Below, piece by piece: positions 46,468 to 57,875 of a stretch of DNA of 64,000 nucleotides. A program made the position numbers and the translations under genes. Source of the DNA: Aeromonas encheleia (GTDB lineage Bacteria; Pseudomonadota; Gammaproteobacteria; Enterobacterales; Aeromonadaceae). Each line of letters begins with the position of its first letter. The first letter of the stretch is position 1. Location of the stretch: the NCBI RefSeq assembly GCF_900637545.1, contig NZ_LR134376.1, forward strand, positions 3,711,001 through 3,775,000, given 5' to 3'. The notes under the pieces are model-generated. The model searched no databases and was not told the DNA's origin. It saw only the letters and a list, made by a program, of their open reading frames with translations.

Positions 46468-48033
46468 TGCCATGCAGGGTGCCGGTACCGAACTTAGGAA
46501 GAGGGAAGTCACATGTCAGATCGGGTCATCATATTCGATACCACCTTGCGTGATGGTGAGCAGGCCCTGTCGGCCAGCTTGACGGTCAAGGAGAAGCTGC
46601 AGATCGCCCAGGCCCTCGAGCGGCTCGGGGTCGACGTCATGGAGGTGGGCTTCCCGGTCTCTTCCCCCGGTGATTTTCTCTCGGTGCAGACCATAGCCCG
46701 CCACATCAAGAACAGCCGGGTCTGCGCCCTGGCCCGTGCCCTGCCCAAGGACATAGATGCCGCCGGCGAAGCCTTGAAGGTCGCGGAAGCCTTCCGCATC
46801 CATACCTTTATCTCCACCTCCTCCATCCACGTGGAGAGCAAGCTCAAGAAGAGCTTCGAGGATGTGCTGGAGATGGGCATCAGCGCGGTCAAGCATGCTC
46901 GCCGTTACACCGACGACGTGGAGTTCTCCTGCGAGGATGCGGGCCGCACCCCCATCGATAACCTGTGCCGCATGGTCGAGGCCGCCATCAAGGCCGGCGC
47001 CCGCACCATCAACATCCCGGATACCGTCGGCTACACGGTACCGACCGAGTTCTCCGGCATCATCCAGACCCTGTTCAACCGGGTGCCGAACATCGATCAG
47101 GCCATCATCTCGGTGCACTGCCACGATGATCTCGGCCTGTCGGTGGCAAACTCCATCGGCGCCGTACAGATGGGGGCCCGCCAGATCGAGTGCACCATCA
47201 ACGGCATCGGCGAGCGAGCGGGCAACTGCTCCCTGGAGGAGGTGGCGATGATCCTGAAGACCCGCGCCGACCTGCTCGGGGTCCACACCAACATCCGCCA
47301 CAGCGAGATCCACCGCACCAGCACCCTGGTCAGTCAGCTGTGCAACATGCCGGTGCAGCCGAACAAGGCCATCGTCGGCGCCAATGCCTTCTCCCACAGC
47401 TCCGGCATCCATCAGGACGGCGTGCTCAAGGCCAAGAACACCTACGAGATCATCACCCCCGAGAGCATCGGCCTGACCCAGAACAGCCTCAACATGACCT
47501 CCCGCTCCGGCCGCCACGTGATCAAGCACCGCATGGAGAGCATGGGCTACCTCGAGAGCAGCTACGACCTCGACGACCTCTACGGCAAGTTCCTGACCCT
47601 GGCCGACAAGAAGGGCCAGGTGTTCGATTATGATCTCGAGGCGCTCGCCTTCTTCAGCCAGATCCACGAGGAGCCCGAGCACTTCAAGCTGGAGTACCTC
47701 GGCGTGCAGAGCGGCAGCTCGGTGCTCGCCACCGCCTCGGTCAAGCTGAAGGTGGGTCAAGATCTGATCTGCGAAGCGGCTACCGGCAACGGTCCTGTGG
47801 ATGCGGTATACCAGTGCATCAATCGCATCACCGGCTACGAGATCCGCATCGACAAGTACGAGCTCAAAGGCAAGGGGGAAGGCAAGAACGCCCTCGGCCA
47901 GGTCGACATCGTCGCCGAATACAAGGGCCGCAAATTCCATGGCATGGGGCTGGCCACCGACATCATCGAATCCTCGGCCCAGGCCCTGGTCCATGTCATC
48001 AACAGCATCTGGCGCGCCGATCAGGTCGCCGAA

Positions 48034-49275
<1,242 letters not shown>

Positions 49276-49306
49276 TGGCAACGGTTTGAATAACAAGGAA
49301 AGAGCA

Positions 49307-50704
49307 ATGTCCAAGACCCTCTATCAGAAAGTGTTCGACGCCCATGTGGTGCGTGAAGTGGCAGGCGAAACGCCGCTCATCTACATAGACCGCCACCTGG
49401 TACACGAAGTGACCAGCCCGCAGGCGTTCGACGGCCTGCGCGCCATGAACCGGCCGCTGCGGCGCCCGGATCTCACCTGGGCCACCATGGATCACAACGT
49501 CTCCACCACCACCAAGGACATCGCCGCCTCCGGCGAGATGGCCCGCATCCAGATGGAGACGCTCGCCGACAACTGCAAGGAGTTCGGCGTCCGGCTCTAC
49601 GATCTGAACCACCAGTATCAGGGCATAGTCCACGTGATGGGGCCTGAGCTCGGCATCACCCTGCCCGGCACCACCATAGTCTGCGGCGACTCCCACACCG
49701 CCACCCACGGCGCCTTCGGCTCCCTGGCGTTCGGTATCGGCACCTCGGAGGTGGAGCACGTGATGGCCACCCAGACCCTGAAGCAGGGCCGGGCCAAGAC
49801 CATGCGCATCAGCGTCAACGGCAAGCTGGCCGAGGGCATCAGCGCCAAGGACGTGGTGCTCGCCATCATAGGCAAGGTCGGTCACGCCGGCGGCACCGGT
49901 TACGTGGTGGAGTTCGCGGGGGACGCCATCGCGGGTCTCTCCATGGAAGGGCGCATGACGGTGTGCAACATGGCCATCGAGCTCGGCGCCAAGGCGGGCA
50001 TGATAGCCCCCGACCAGACCACCATCGACTACATCCGCGGCAAGGTGTTCGCCCCCAAGGGTGAGGCGCTGGAGCAGGCCATCGCCTACTGGCAGGGACT
50101 GGGCAGCGATGCCGATGCCACATTCGATGCCGAGGTGGTGCTGGATGCCGCCGCCATCGCGCCCCAGGTGACCTGGGGCACCAACCCGGGCCAGGTGATC
50201 TCCGTCAATGAGCCCATTCCGGATCCAGACTCCTTCGCCGATCTGATGGAGCAGCAGTCCGCCCGCAAGGCGCTCGCCTACATGGATCTGCAGCCGGGTC
50301 AGAGGCTCAGCGACGTCACCATCGACAAGGTGTTCATCGGATCCTGTACCAACAGCCGCATCGAGGATCTGCGTGCCGCCGCCGCTATCGCCCGTGGCCG
50401 CAAGGTCGCCGCCGGAGTGCAGGCGCTGGTGGTGCCGGGCTCGGAGCAGGTCAAGGCCCAGGCCGAGGCCGAGGGTCTCGACAAGATCTTCATCGAGGCG
50501 GGCTTCGAGTGGCGTCTGCCCGGCTGCTCCATGTGTCTGGCCATGAACAACGACCGGCTGCAACCGGGGGAGCGCTGCGCCTCCACCAGCAACCGTAACT
50601 TCGAGGGGCGTCAGGGCCGTGCCGGCCGCACCCATCTGGTGAGCCCGGCCATGGCCGCCGCCGCCGCCGTCACCGGTCGTTTCGCCGACATTCGCGCACT
50701 GTAA
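49307..50704 (+). CDS. leuC: 3-isopropylmalate dehydratase large subunit
   Basis: Aconitase-family isomerisation of 2- to 3-isopropylmalate. ATG 49307 behind AAGGAAAG gives 465 residues (a TTG 21 bases earlier is less likely). [4Fe-4S] ligands in [13 protein letters not shown] and [26 protein letters not shown] is the aconitase signature. Confidence 0.97.
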   Translation: MSKTLYQKVFDAHVVREVAGETPLIYIDRHLVHEVTSPQAFDGLRAMNRPLRRPDLTWATMDHNVSTTTKDIAASGEMARIQMETLADNCKEFGVRLYDLNHQYQGIVHVMGPELGITLPGTTIVCGDSHTATHGAFGSLAFGIGTSEVEHVMATQTLKQGRAKTMRISVNGKLAEGISAKDVVLAIIGKVGHAGGTGYVVEFAGDAIAGLSMEGRMTVCNMAIELGAKAGMIAPDQTTIDYIRGKVFAPKGEALEQAIAYWQGLGSDADATFDAEVVLDAAAIAPQVTWGTNPGQVISVNEPIPDPDSFADLMEQQSARKALAYMDLQPGQRLSDVTIDKVFIGSCTNSRIEDLRAAAAIARGRKVAAGVQALVVPGSEQVKAQAEAEGLDKIFIEAGFEWRLPGCSMCLAMNNDRLQPGERCASTSNRNFEGRQGRAGRTHLVSPAMAAAAAVTGRFADIRAL

Positions 50705-50717
50705 CGAGGAGAACAAG

Positions 50718-51317
50718 ATGACAGGCTTCAAGCAACACAAAGGGATCGTCGTCCCCCTCGACAGCGCCAACGTCGACACCGACGCCATCATTCCCAAGCA
50801 GTTTCTGCAGAAGGTGAACCGCACCGGCTTTGGCAAGCATCTGTTCCACGACTGGCGCTTCCTGGATGACGCGGGCTTGCAAGCAAACCCCGAGTTCGTG
50901 CTGAACCAGCCGCGTTTTGCTAGTGCCAGCATACTGCTGGCCAGGGAGAACTTCGGCTGCGGCTCGAGCCGCGAGCACGCCCCCTGGGCGCTGGCGGATT
51001 ACGGCTTCAAGACCCTGATAGCGCCTAGCTTCGCCGACATCTTCTACGGCAACGCCATCAACAACGGCCTGGTGCCGGTGCGCCTGCAAGAGCAAGAGGT
51101 GGAGGCGCTGTTCCAGCTGGTCGCGGCCACCCCTGGCCTGCAGATCGAGGTGGATCTGGAGGCCAACCAGGTGCGCGCCGGTGCGCTGTGTTTTAGCTTC
51201 GAGATCGACGAGTTCCGCCGCTACTGCCTGCTCAACGGGCTGGATGCCATCGGGCTGACCCTGCAACACGGGGCCGCCATCGACGCCTTCGAGGCCAGAC
51301 AGCCGAGCTGGATCTGA
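50718..51317 (+). CDS. leuD: 3-isopropylmalate dehydratase small subunit
   Basis: Swivel-domain partner of LeuC. 199 residues. [18 protein letters not shown] at the N-terminus, [14 protein letters not shown] and [17 protein letters not shown] are family motifs. GAGGAG precedes the ATG, 14 bases after leuC. Last gene of the operon. Confidence 0.97.
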   Translation: MTGFKQHKGIVVPLDSANVDTDAIIPKQFLQKVNRTGFGKHLFHDWRFLDDAGLQANPEFVLNQPRFASASILLARENFGCGSSREHAPWALADYGFKTLIAPSFADIFYGNAINNGLVPVRLQEQEVEALFQLVAATPGLQIEVDLEANQVRAGALCFSFEIDEFRRYCLLNGLDAIGLTLQHGAAIDAFEARQPSWI

Positions 51318-51368
51318 GCCAGCTCGTTCAGATGCGGGCTTGCGCCGCCAGAAAACGGGTAGAATCAG

Positions 51369-51392
51369 CAGGGAGCCAAGGCTCCCTGTTTT
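51369..51392 (+). terminator. Terminator of leuABCD
   Basis: CAGGGAGCC-AA-GGCTCCCTG followed by TTTT. Confidence 0.85.
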
Positions 51393-51427
51393 CATGTCGG
51401 CGGGAGTAGAGGGTGAGCGAGGGAAGG

Positions 51428-52354
51428 ATGAGGAGATACGGGGGCCTGGCGCTGCTCTGCGCCCTGCTGGCGCTGCCGGCGGGGGCCAGCCAGCGCTACT
51501 TCAACAACAGTGGCGGCCAGATCGACACCGGCTGGCAGGACAGCGAGGGCAAGAGCCAGCAAGTCAGCTACCAGCTGGCCCCCGGCACGCTGCCGCCGCT
51601 CATCGCCTATCGCCCGGACCGGATGCAGGAGGAGGTGTTGCAACGGCTGCTGCAGCAGGCCGTCATTGACTTCCCCGCCGTGCAGTTCTCCCTCTCCCGC
51701 CCCGATCTGCTGCTGAGCATCAAGAGTCGCAACGCCGAGCAGGCCAGGGCGGCCCGAGACTGGGTCGGGCCGGAGCGCAGCAAGCTGGAGGCGGAGTGGC
51801 TCAAGCAGCACTACTTCCAACCCTTTACCCCGCCCGATGGCCATCCCGCCATCAAGCAGGATCATGTGCGCATCGCCCTGGAGAGCCGGCAGGAGCTGGC
51901 GCCGCTGACCGAACTGCTGACACAAGAAGGCGCCACCGAGACGGAGGCGCGGCAGCTGACGGTGGCCCAGATGCTCGACTTCATCCAGGCCATTCCCTAC
52001 CACCTGCTCGACAGCCCCTCAGGCCGGACCGGCAAGGGCTTCCTGAGCCCCCGTCAGGTGCTGGAGCAAAATCAGGGGGACTGTGACAGCAAGGTCACCC
52101 TGATGGCGGCCATGCTCGCCCAACGCTTTCCCGAGCTGCCCCAGGCCATGGTGTTCGTGCCGGGCCATACCCTGCTGGGGGTCGCCCTGCCAGCCAAGCC
52201 GGGGGATACGACCCTGGCCTGGGAGGGGCAGACCTATCTGTTGCTGGAGCCGACCGGGCCCGCCCAGCTGCCGATGGGCCAAATAGCATCGACCAGCAAG
52301 ACGCTGGTCGATAGCAAGCAGTGGAAGGTGCAGCAGGTTCAGGTCAGAGACTGA
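51428..52354 (+). CDS. Exported transglutaminase-like cysteine protein
   Basis: 308 residues from ATG 51428 (a GTG at 51413 is possible), with a signal peptide (MRRYGGLALLCALLALPAGA). The C-terminal half has a papain-like triad in transglutaminase order: Cys in NQGDCDSKVTL, His in FVPGHTLLGVA and Asp/Glu in YLLLEPTGP. The specific role is unknown; the proteins are often periplasmic proteases or cross-linkers. It converges with and slightly overlaps the PilZ gene. Confidence 0.75.
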   Translation: MRRYGGLALLCALLALPAGASQRYFNNSGGQIDTGWQDSEGKSQQVSYQLAPGTLPPLIAYRPDRMQEEVLQRLLQQAVIDFPAVQFSLSRPDLLLSIKSRNAEQARAARDWVGPERSKLEAEWLKQHYFQPFTPPDGHPAIKQDHVRIALESRQELAPLTELLTQEGATETEARQLTVAQMLDFIQAIPYHLLDSPSGRTGKGFLSPRQVLEQNQGDCDSKVTLMAAMLAQRFPELPQAMVFVPGHTLLGVALPAKPGDTTLAWEGQTYLLLEPTGPAQLPMGQIASTSKTLVDSKQWKVQQVQVRD

Positions 52355-52629
52355 AACTCCAGCGCCAGCAACAGCCCCTTCTCCTCCTCCAGCACCCGCA
52401 CTATGCGGGCCTGGACCTCGAACGGTGGCAGCAGGTTGCTGCTGGTCGCCAGGCTGATGCGGATGAGTTGCTGCAGATCGAAGCCGTGTTCATTCACCTC
52501 AACGCCCATGCCGTTGGCACTGAGATCCCGGCAGATGCCCTCCAGCACCTGCTGATGCTGGAAGAGGGTGACCGGGGCATTGATGAGCATGCGCGCGAAG
52601 GCGCGTCTTTCCTTGGTGCTGGTGATCAC
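52339..52629 (-). CDS. PilZ-domain protein
   Basis: Predicted c-di-GMP-binding protein. 96 residues from GTG 52627-52629, which stands six bases after CAGGAG; ATG 52633-52635 (touching that site) would add two residues and a GTG at 52669-52671 fourteen. The binding motifs are complete: RRAFAR (RxxxR) and DLSANGMG (D/NxSxxG). It is a single-domain protein. Its 3' end overlaps the transglutaminase-like gene by 16 bases. With the EAL regulator it is one of two c-di-GMP genes in the window. Confidence 0.85.
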   Translation of the reverse strand: MITSTKERRAFARMLINAPVTLFQHQQVLEGICRDLSANGMGVEVNEHGFDLQQLIRISLATSSNLLPPFEVQARIVRVLEEEKGLLLALEFQSLT

Positions 52630-52721
52630 TCGCATCTCCTGCTGTCGCGGCCCCCTGGGTCCCCGGGGCACAAGTTTGTGCTGGCCTCCCCCCGAGAACG
52701 TTAATACAATGCGATTCGTTG

Positions 52722-52797
52722 CTCAAACGGGGTGCGGTTTACCGCTGAGATTATACCCGTGAACCTGATCCAGATAATGCTGGCGGAGGAATTTGAG
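52722..52797 (+). promoter_or_regulatory. TPP riboswitch
   Basis: Thi-box aptamer: GGGGTGC, CTGAGATTATACCC, GAACCTGATCCAGATAATG and CTGGCGGAGGAA, in the standard order. CTCAAA (52722-52727) and TTTGAG (52792-52797) close helix P1. Located upstream of thiBPQ, so thiamine pyrophosphate should switch off the importer. Confidence 0.95.
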
Positions 52798-52827
52798 GCA
52801 TGGCGCTCGTTTTTTGCGCTCTCATCC

Positions 52828-52957
52828 GCTGGCACCTGACCCATAGCAGAAGTGCCAGCGCTGAGATTCATGCGGCTGGCACCTCTGGACCCACAGGAAG
52901 TGCCGCCGATGCAATACCGGTTGCTGGCACCTCACCACTCACAGGGAGTGCCATTGA
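52828..52957 (+). repeat. Triplicated ribosome-binding unit before thiB
   Basis: Three tandem units of 47-48 bases begin at 52828, 52875 and 52923, each GCTGGCACCT...AGTGCC and then an ATG (52870, 52909, 52957). GGCAC and GTGCC can pair in each, placing the purine-rich stretch (GCAGA, CAGGA, CAGGGA) in or next to a hairpin. All three ATGs are in the thiB frame without a stop between them. This fills the space where the riboswitch expression platform should be. Confidence 0.9.
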
Positions 52958-53937
52958 TGAAACCCCTTCTGCTGGTTGCCGCCAGCCTGCTCTCGGCCCA
53001 AGCCTTCGCGGCCGACACCCTCACCGTCTACACCTACAGCTCCTTCGCCGCCGAATGGGGTCCTGGTCCCAAGATCAAGCAGGCGTTCGAGCAGGAGTGC
53101 GGCTGCACCCTCAATCTGGTGGCGCTGGAGGATGGCGTCGCCATCCTCAACCGGCTGCGGCTGGAGGGCAAGCACAGCAAGGCCGACCTGGTGCTGGGGC
53201 TGGACGATGCGCTGGTCAGCGAGGCCAAGCAGAGCGGGCTGTTCGCCCCCCATCACACGGACCTGGCCGCACTCAAGGTGCCGGGTGGCTGGCAGGATGA
53301 CACCTTCGTCCCCTATGACTACGGCTACTTCGCCTTCGTCTACGACAAGGACAAACTCAAGCAGCCCCCCAAGAGCCTGAAAGAGCTGGTCGAGCGCCAG
53401 GACATCAAGGTGATCTATCAGGATCCGCGCACCTCCACCCCAGGTCAGGGGCTGATGCTGTGGATGAAGTCGGTCTACGGTGACCAGGCCACCGCCGCCT
53501 GGGCCCAGCTCGCCAAGAAGACGGTCACCGTCACCAAGGGCTGGTCCGAGGCCTATGGCATGTTCCTCGATGGTGAGGCCGACATGGTACTCTCCTACAC
53601 CACCTCCCCCGCCTATCACCTCATCGCCGAGGGCAAGCCCCAGTATCGGGCCGCCGCCTTCGAGGAGGGGCACTACCGCCAGGTGGAGGTGGCCGCCAAG
53701 CTGGCAGGCGCCAAGCAAGACAAGCTGGCCGACCGCTTCCTGCAGTTCATGATAAGCCCCGCCTTCCAACAGGAGATCCCCGCCGGCAACTGGATGTATC
53801 CGGTGACGGAAGTTCCCCTGCCCAAGGGCTTCGAGCAGATGATCTCGGTAGCCAGGCCGCTGAGCTTTGCCAGTGATGAGGTGGCCGCCAACCGCAAGGG
53901 CTGGATCCGCGAGTGGCTGCAAGCCGTCACCCAGTGA
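52957..53937 (+). CDS. thiB: Thiamine-binding periplasmic protein ThiB
   Basis: Binds thiamine, TMP and TPP for the ThiBPQ importer. Start set at ATG 52957 because a clean signal peptide follows (MKPLLLVAASLLSAQAFAA); upstream in-frame ATGs at 52909 and 52870 would add 16 or 29 residues in front of it. 326 residues; LTVYTYSSFAAEWGPGPKIK and the LALDDALV-like ligand region (VLGLDDALVSEAK) match ThiB. Under TPP riboswitch control. Confidence 0.95.
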   Translation: MKPLLLVAASLLSAQAFAADTLTVYTYSSFAAEWGPGPKIKQAFEQECGCTLNLVALEDGVAILNRLRLEGKHSKADLVLGLDDALVSEAKQSGLFAPHHTDLAALKVPGGWQDDTFVPYDYGYFAFVYDKDKLKQPPKSLKELVERQDIKVIYQDPRTSTPGQGLMLWMKSVYGDQATAAWAQLAKKTVTVTKGWSEAYGMFLDGEADMVLSYTTSPAYHLIAEGKPQYRAAAFEEGHYRQVEVAAKLAGAKQDKLADRFLQFMISPAFQQEIPAGNWMYPVTEVPLPKGFEQMISVARPLSFASDEVAANRKGWIREWLQAVTQ

Positions 53938-55535
53938 GCCCCTCTCGTTCTCTCTGGTGGCTGCCGGGCAGCGCAGCCACCGCCCTCATCCTGCTGCTGT
54001 CGCTGGGCCCCCTCGCCGCCCTGCTGTGGCAGGCGGGGACTCTCCCCAGTACCTTGCTGGCCGACCCCTACCTGCGCCATGTGCTGGGCTTCAGCCTGGG
54101 GCAGGCGCTGCTCTCCACCCTGCTGAGCCTGGGGCTGGCCATTCCGGTCGCCCGCGCCCTGGCACGGCGCCGTTTCCCCGGCCGTCGCCTGCTGCTCAAG
54201 CTGTTTGGCCTCTCCCTGGTGCTGCCGGTCATCATCGCCATCTTCGGCATAGTCACGGTGCACGGCGGCCAGGGCTGGTTGCCACAGGGGCTGCGCAGCC
54301 TGGGGCTGGATCCCGGCAACTACCTGTACGGCCTGTTCGGCATCCTGCTGGCCCACGTGTTCTTCAACATGCCGCTGGCGGCGCGCCTCATCCTGCAGAG
54401 CATAGAGGGCATCCCCGAATCGAGCTGGCGCCTCGCCAGCCAGCTTGGCATGCGTTCCTCCCATATCTTCCGGCTGCTGGAGTGGCCGCTCATCCGCGGC
54501 ATCTTGCCGGGGCTGGCCAGCCTCATCTTCATGCTCTGCTTCACCAGCTTCACCACAGTGCTGGCGCTCGGCGGCGGCCCCAAGTCCACCACCTTGGAGG
54601 TGGCCGTCTATCAGGCGCTGCGCTTTGACTTCGATCTCGCCACCGCGGGCGGCTTGGCGCTGGTGCAGCTGCTGCTGACCGCCGCCCTGCTGATGCTGCA
54701 ACACCGGTTGCAGACCACCCCCTCCAGCCGGCTCAGCAATCGCCGTCCCTGCCTGCGACCGGACCGTCACCAGCCTGGCACCCGCTGGCTGGACGGTGCC
54801 GCCCTGCTGCTCGGGCTCGCCATCTTCCTGCCGCCGCTGCTGGCCATCCTGATCGCGGGCCTCAACCCCGGCCTGCTGACGGCCCTGCGCTCACCCCAGC
54901 TGTGGCAGGCGGGCGGCCAGTCGCTGGCCATAGCGCTGGCGGCGGGGCTGCTGGCCACCCTGCTCGGCGCCGCCCTGCTGCTCACCAGCCGTCACCTGCG
55001 GGTGCGCGCCCGCAAGCGGCGAGCCGCCGCCCTGTGGGAAGCCAGCGGCTCCATGATCCTGATGATCCCGGCGGTGGTACTCTCCACTGGCCTCTTCATC
55101 ATGTTCATGCCCTTTACTGATGTCTTTGCCCTCGGCCCCTGGCTGGTGGTGCTGGTCAATGCCCTGATGGCGCTGCCCTATGTGCTGCGTACCCTCAGCG
55201 CCCCCATGCAGCTGGTGGTGCGCCAGTACGACAGGCTGGCCGACAGCCTGGGGGTGCGCGGCCTGCATCGGCTGCGGCTGGTGGAGTGGCCCTTGCTGCG
55301 CCGCCCGCTGGCGCTGGCCATGGCACTCTCCATGATATTGTCCCTGGGAGATCTCGGTGCCATCGCCATGTTTGGCAGCCAGGCGCTTACCACCCTGCCC
55401 TGGCTGCTCTATCAACAGCTCGGCAGCTACCGGCTGACCGATGCGGCGGCCACCGCCCTGCTGCTGCTCATTCTGTGTTTCTCCCTGTTCTGGCTGGTAG
55501 AGCGGGGGCTTGGAGGAAAAAATGCTGAACATTGA
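53934..55535 (+). CDS. thiP: Thiamine ABC transporter permease ThiP
   Basis: Double-length permease: two homologous halves with about 12 TM segments, 533 residues from GTG 53934, which overlaps the thiB stop by four bases (GTGA). Each half carries an EAA-type loop (SWRLASQLGMRSSHIFRLLE and ADSLGVRGLHRLRLVEWP). E. coli ThiP has 536 residues. Confidence 0.95.
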   Translation: MSPSRSLWWLPGSAATALILLLSLGPLAALLWQAGTLPSTLLADPYLRHVLGFSLGQALLSTLLSLGLAIPVARALARRRFPGRRLLLKLFGLSLVLPVIIAIFGIVTVHGGQGWLPQGLRSLGLDPGNYLYGLFGILLAHVFFNMPLAARLILQSIEGIPESSWRLASQLGMRSSHIFRLLEWPLIRGILPGLASLIFMLCFTSFTTVLALGGGPKSTTLEVAVYQALRFDFDLATAGGLALVQLLLTAALLMLQHRLQTTPSSRLSNRRPCLRPDRHQPGTRWLDGAALLLGLAIFLPPLLAILIAGLNPGLLTALRSPQLWQAGGQSLAIALAAGLLATLLGAALLLTSRHLRVRARKRRAAALWEASGSMILMIPAVVLSTGLFIMFMPFTDVFALGPWLVVLVNALMALPYVLRTLSAPMQLVVRQYDRLADSLGVRGLHRLRLVEWPLLRRPLALAMALSMILSLGDLGAIAMFGSQALTTLPWLLYQQLGSYRLTDAAATALLLLILCFSLFWLVERGLGGKNAEH

Positions 55536-56217
55536 TGCCCTGGCGACCAGCTACCCGGATTGGCGGGTGACCTTCAGCGCCACCCTGCCCAGGGGGGAGA
55601 TCACCGCGCTGATCGGCCCGAGCGGCGCCGGCAAGTCCACCCTGCTCGGCATGATCGCCGGTTTCGTGCCGGTAGAGTCCGGTCGCCTCAGCTTCGATGG
55701 CGTCGATCTGCTGCCGCTCGGCCCCGCCGAGCGCCCGGTCACCACCCTGTTTCAGGATCACAACCTGTTCCTGCACCTGTCGGTGTTCGACAACATCGCC
55801 ATCGGCCTGCACCCTGGTCTGCGCCTGAGCCAGGCCCAGCGCGAGCAGGTGAAACAGGCCGCAGAGCGGGTGGGCCTTGGCGAGATGCTGGCGCGGCTGC
55901 CGGAGCAGCTCTCCGGCGGCCAGCAGCAGCGGGTGGGGCTGGCCCGCGCCCTGGTGCGCGGCAAGCCGTTGCTGCTGCTGGATGAACCCTTCTCGGCCCT
56001 GGATCCGGCCCTGCGCCGGGAGATGCTGGCGGAGGTGGCCAGGCTCGCCTGCGAGCAGGGCATCACTGTGCTGATGGTCTCCCACAATCCGGAGGATGCC
56101 CAGCTCATCGCCGATCAGGTGCTGTTCGTCGACGAGGGGCGCATCGCCCTGCAGGGCACCCCGGATATCCTGCAAAACAGCGATCACCCGGGACTGCTGC
56201 GTTACCTTGGTCAATAG
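55522..56217 (+). CDS. thiQ: Thiamine ABC transporter ATPase ThiQ
   Basis: 231 residues from ATG 55522 behind GGAGG, overlapping thiP by 14 bases. Walker A GPSGAGKST, Q-loop TTLFQDHNLF, signature LSGGQQQR, Walker B LLLLDEPFSALD, H-loop VSHNPED. Last gene of the operon. Confidence 0.96.
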   Translation: MLNIDALATSYPDWRVTFSATLPRGEITALIGPSGAGKSTLLGMIAGFVPVESGRLSFDGVDLLPLGPAERPVTTLFQDHNLFLHLSVFDNIAIGLHPGLRLSQAQREQVKQAAERVGLGEMLARLPEQLSGGQQQRVGLARALVRGKPLLLLDEPFSALDPALRREMLAEVARLACEQGITVLMVSHNPEDAQLIADQVLFVDEGRIALQGTPDILQNSDHPGLLRYLGQ

Positions 56218-56231
56218 CAGCCGACGGGAAC

Positions 56232-56262
56232 AAAAAAGGGAGGCCGATTGGCCTCCCTTTTT
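56232..56262. terminator. Bidirectional terminator between thiQ and phoH2
   Basis: AAAAAAGGGAGGCC-GATT-GGCCTCCCTTTTT. Confidence 0.92.
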
Positions 56263-56283
56263 ATATGAAGATCTTCAGTTGGA

Positions 56284-57654
56284 TCAGAGATTTTCCTCGG
56301 CGAAGGAGGCGAGCTTGCTGCGCACCACCCCGTTCAGGAAGATGTTGGCACTGCCATCGAAATCCTTGAACCGCTCGACTATATAGGTCAGACCCGAGGT
56401 CACCGGGCTCAGATAATTGGAGTCAATCTGGGCCAGGTTGCCGGAGCAGACGATCTTGGTGCCCTCGCCACAACGGGTGATGATGGTCTTGATCTGGGAC
56501 GCGGTCAGGTTCTGGCACTCGTCCAGCAGCACGAAGGTGTTCTGGATGCTGCGCCCGCGCATGAAGTTGACCGACTTGAACTGGATGTTGGCCTTCTCCA
56601 TGATGTAGCTGAGGGAGCCGCTCATGTTCTCGTCCTGCTTGTGCAGCACCTCCAGGGTGTCGGTCACCGCCGCCAGCCAGGGCATCATCTTCTCCTCCTC
56701 GGTGCCGGGCAGGAAGCCGATGCTCTCGGCGATCTCAGGGGTGTTGCGGGTGACGATCACCTTCTCGTAGATCCCCTTCTCGATCACCAGCTCCAGCGCC
56801 GCCGCCATGGCCAGCAAGGTCTTGCCGCAGCCCGCCGGGCCGGTCAGGATCACCAGATCGATGTGCGGATCGAGCAAGGCGTCGAGCGCCATGCCCTGAT
56901 AGATGTTCTTGGGATGCACGCCCCAGGCCTTGCGCGACATCAACCGCTCACGGCCCAGATCCTTGAGGCGGATCTTATGACCATCGTTGCTCAATACCCT
57001 GGCGGCGAAGAAGTTCTCCTCGTCCAGCAGGTACTGATTGACGTGCACCCCCTCCAGCAGTTTCGAGTCGATCACGTGGACGGTGTCGCGACCATGGGTC
57101 TCGCTGTCGCACTCGCCGACCCGCTCCCAGAAGCTGCCCGGCACCACCTGGAAGCCCTTGGCCAGCAGCCGGATATCGTCGATCAGCTGGTCGCTGCGAT
57201 AGTCTTCCACATGCGCCAGACCGGCCCCCTTGGCCTTGAGGCGCATGTTGATGTCCTTGGTCACCAGCACCACCTGGCGTTTCATCTCGTGCTTTTGCAG
57301 ATAAAGGGCCGCGTTGATGATGCGGTTGTCGGCCTCCTTGTCGGTGAACACCTCGGCATCCTGGGGCAGATGGTGATCACTGAAGATGGAGATATGACCG
57401 CTCGCCTCACCCGCCAGCGCCACCCCTTGCACTATCTGCTCAGGGTTGGCGTCACGGAACACGTCTTCCAGCGCACGGATGGCGACCCGCGCATCACGGC
57501 TGACGTCTTTCTGACGATCCTTGATGTTGTCGAGCTCTTCCAGCACCGTCATGGGGATGAGCACGTCGTGCTCTTTGAAGGAGTAGATGGCGAGGGGTTC
57601 GTGAAGCAGAACGTTGGTATCCAGGATAAACAGCTTTCGGTCCGTATTGTCCAT
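56284..57654 (-). CDS. PhoH2: PIN-domain RNase fused to PhoH ATPase
   Basis: Predicted RNA helicase-ribonuclease. 456 residues from ATG 57652-57654 (MDNTDRKLFILDTNVLLHEP), behind AGGAGG. PIN domain about 8-150, with acidic residues in LDTNVLL, LEELD and TKDINMR; PhoH ATPase about 235-450, with Walker A GPAGCGKT and Walker B FVLLDECQN. Single gene; many bacteria have it, and its cellular targets are not settled. Confidence 0.92.
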   Translation of the reverse strand: MDNTDRKLFILDTNVLLHEPLAIYSFKEHDVLIPMTVLEELDNIKDRQKDVSRDARVAIRALEDVFRDANPEQIVQGVALAGEASGHISIFSDHHLPQDAEVFTDKEADNRIINAALYLQKHEMKRQVVLVTKDINMRLKAKGAGLAHVEDYRSDQLIDDIRLLAKGFQVVPGSFWERVGECDSETHGRDTVHVIDSKLLEGVHVNQYLLDEENFFAARVLSNDGHKIRLKDLGRERLMSRKAWGVHPKNIYQGMALDALLDPHIDLVILTGPAGCGKTLLAMAAALELVIEKGIYEKVIVTRNTPEIAESIGFLPGTEEEKMMPWLAAVTDTLEVLHKQDENMSGSLSYIMEKANIQFKSVNFMRGRSIQNTFVLLDECQNLTASQIKTIITRCGEGTKIVCSGNLAQIDSNYLSPVTSGLTYIVERFKDFDGSANIFLNGVVRSKLASFAEENL

Positions 57655-57819
57655 AAGCATCCTCCTTGGCACTGAAGGTGCCACGTGTGTGAATCTCAGA
57701 TGTCATTGAAACCACACGGTCGTGACAGTTTTATTACCCCTCACGCTACGCCCGATTTTACCAGCGTGCAACAAATCCCTTTGGCTCCCGCCACCGACTG
57801 AACAGAAAACACTCAATAG

Positions 57820-57847
57820 AAAAGACCGGCCCATAGGCCGGTCTTTT
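57820..57847 (-). terminator. Terminator of nrdJab
   Basis: AAAAGACCGGCC-CATA-GGCCGGTCTTTT. Confidence 0.88.
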
Positions 57848-57875
57848 CGCACTGCTTATCGGCTAACCGCGCCTG

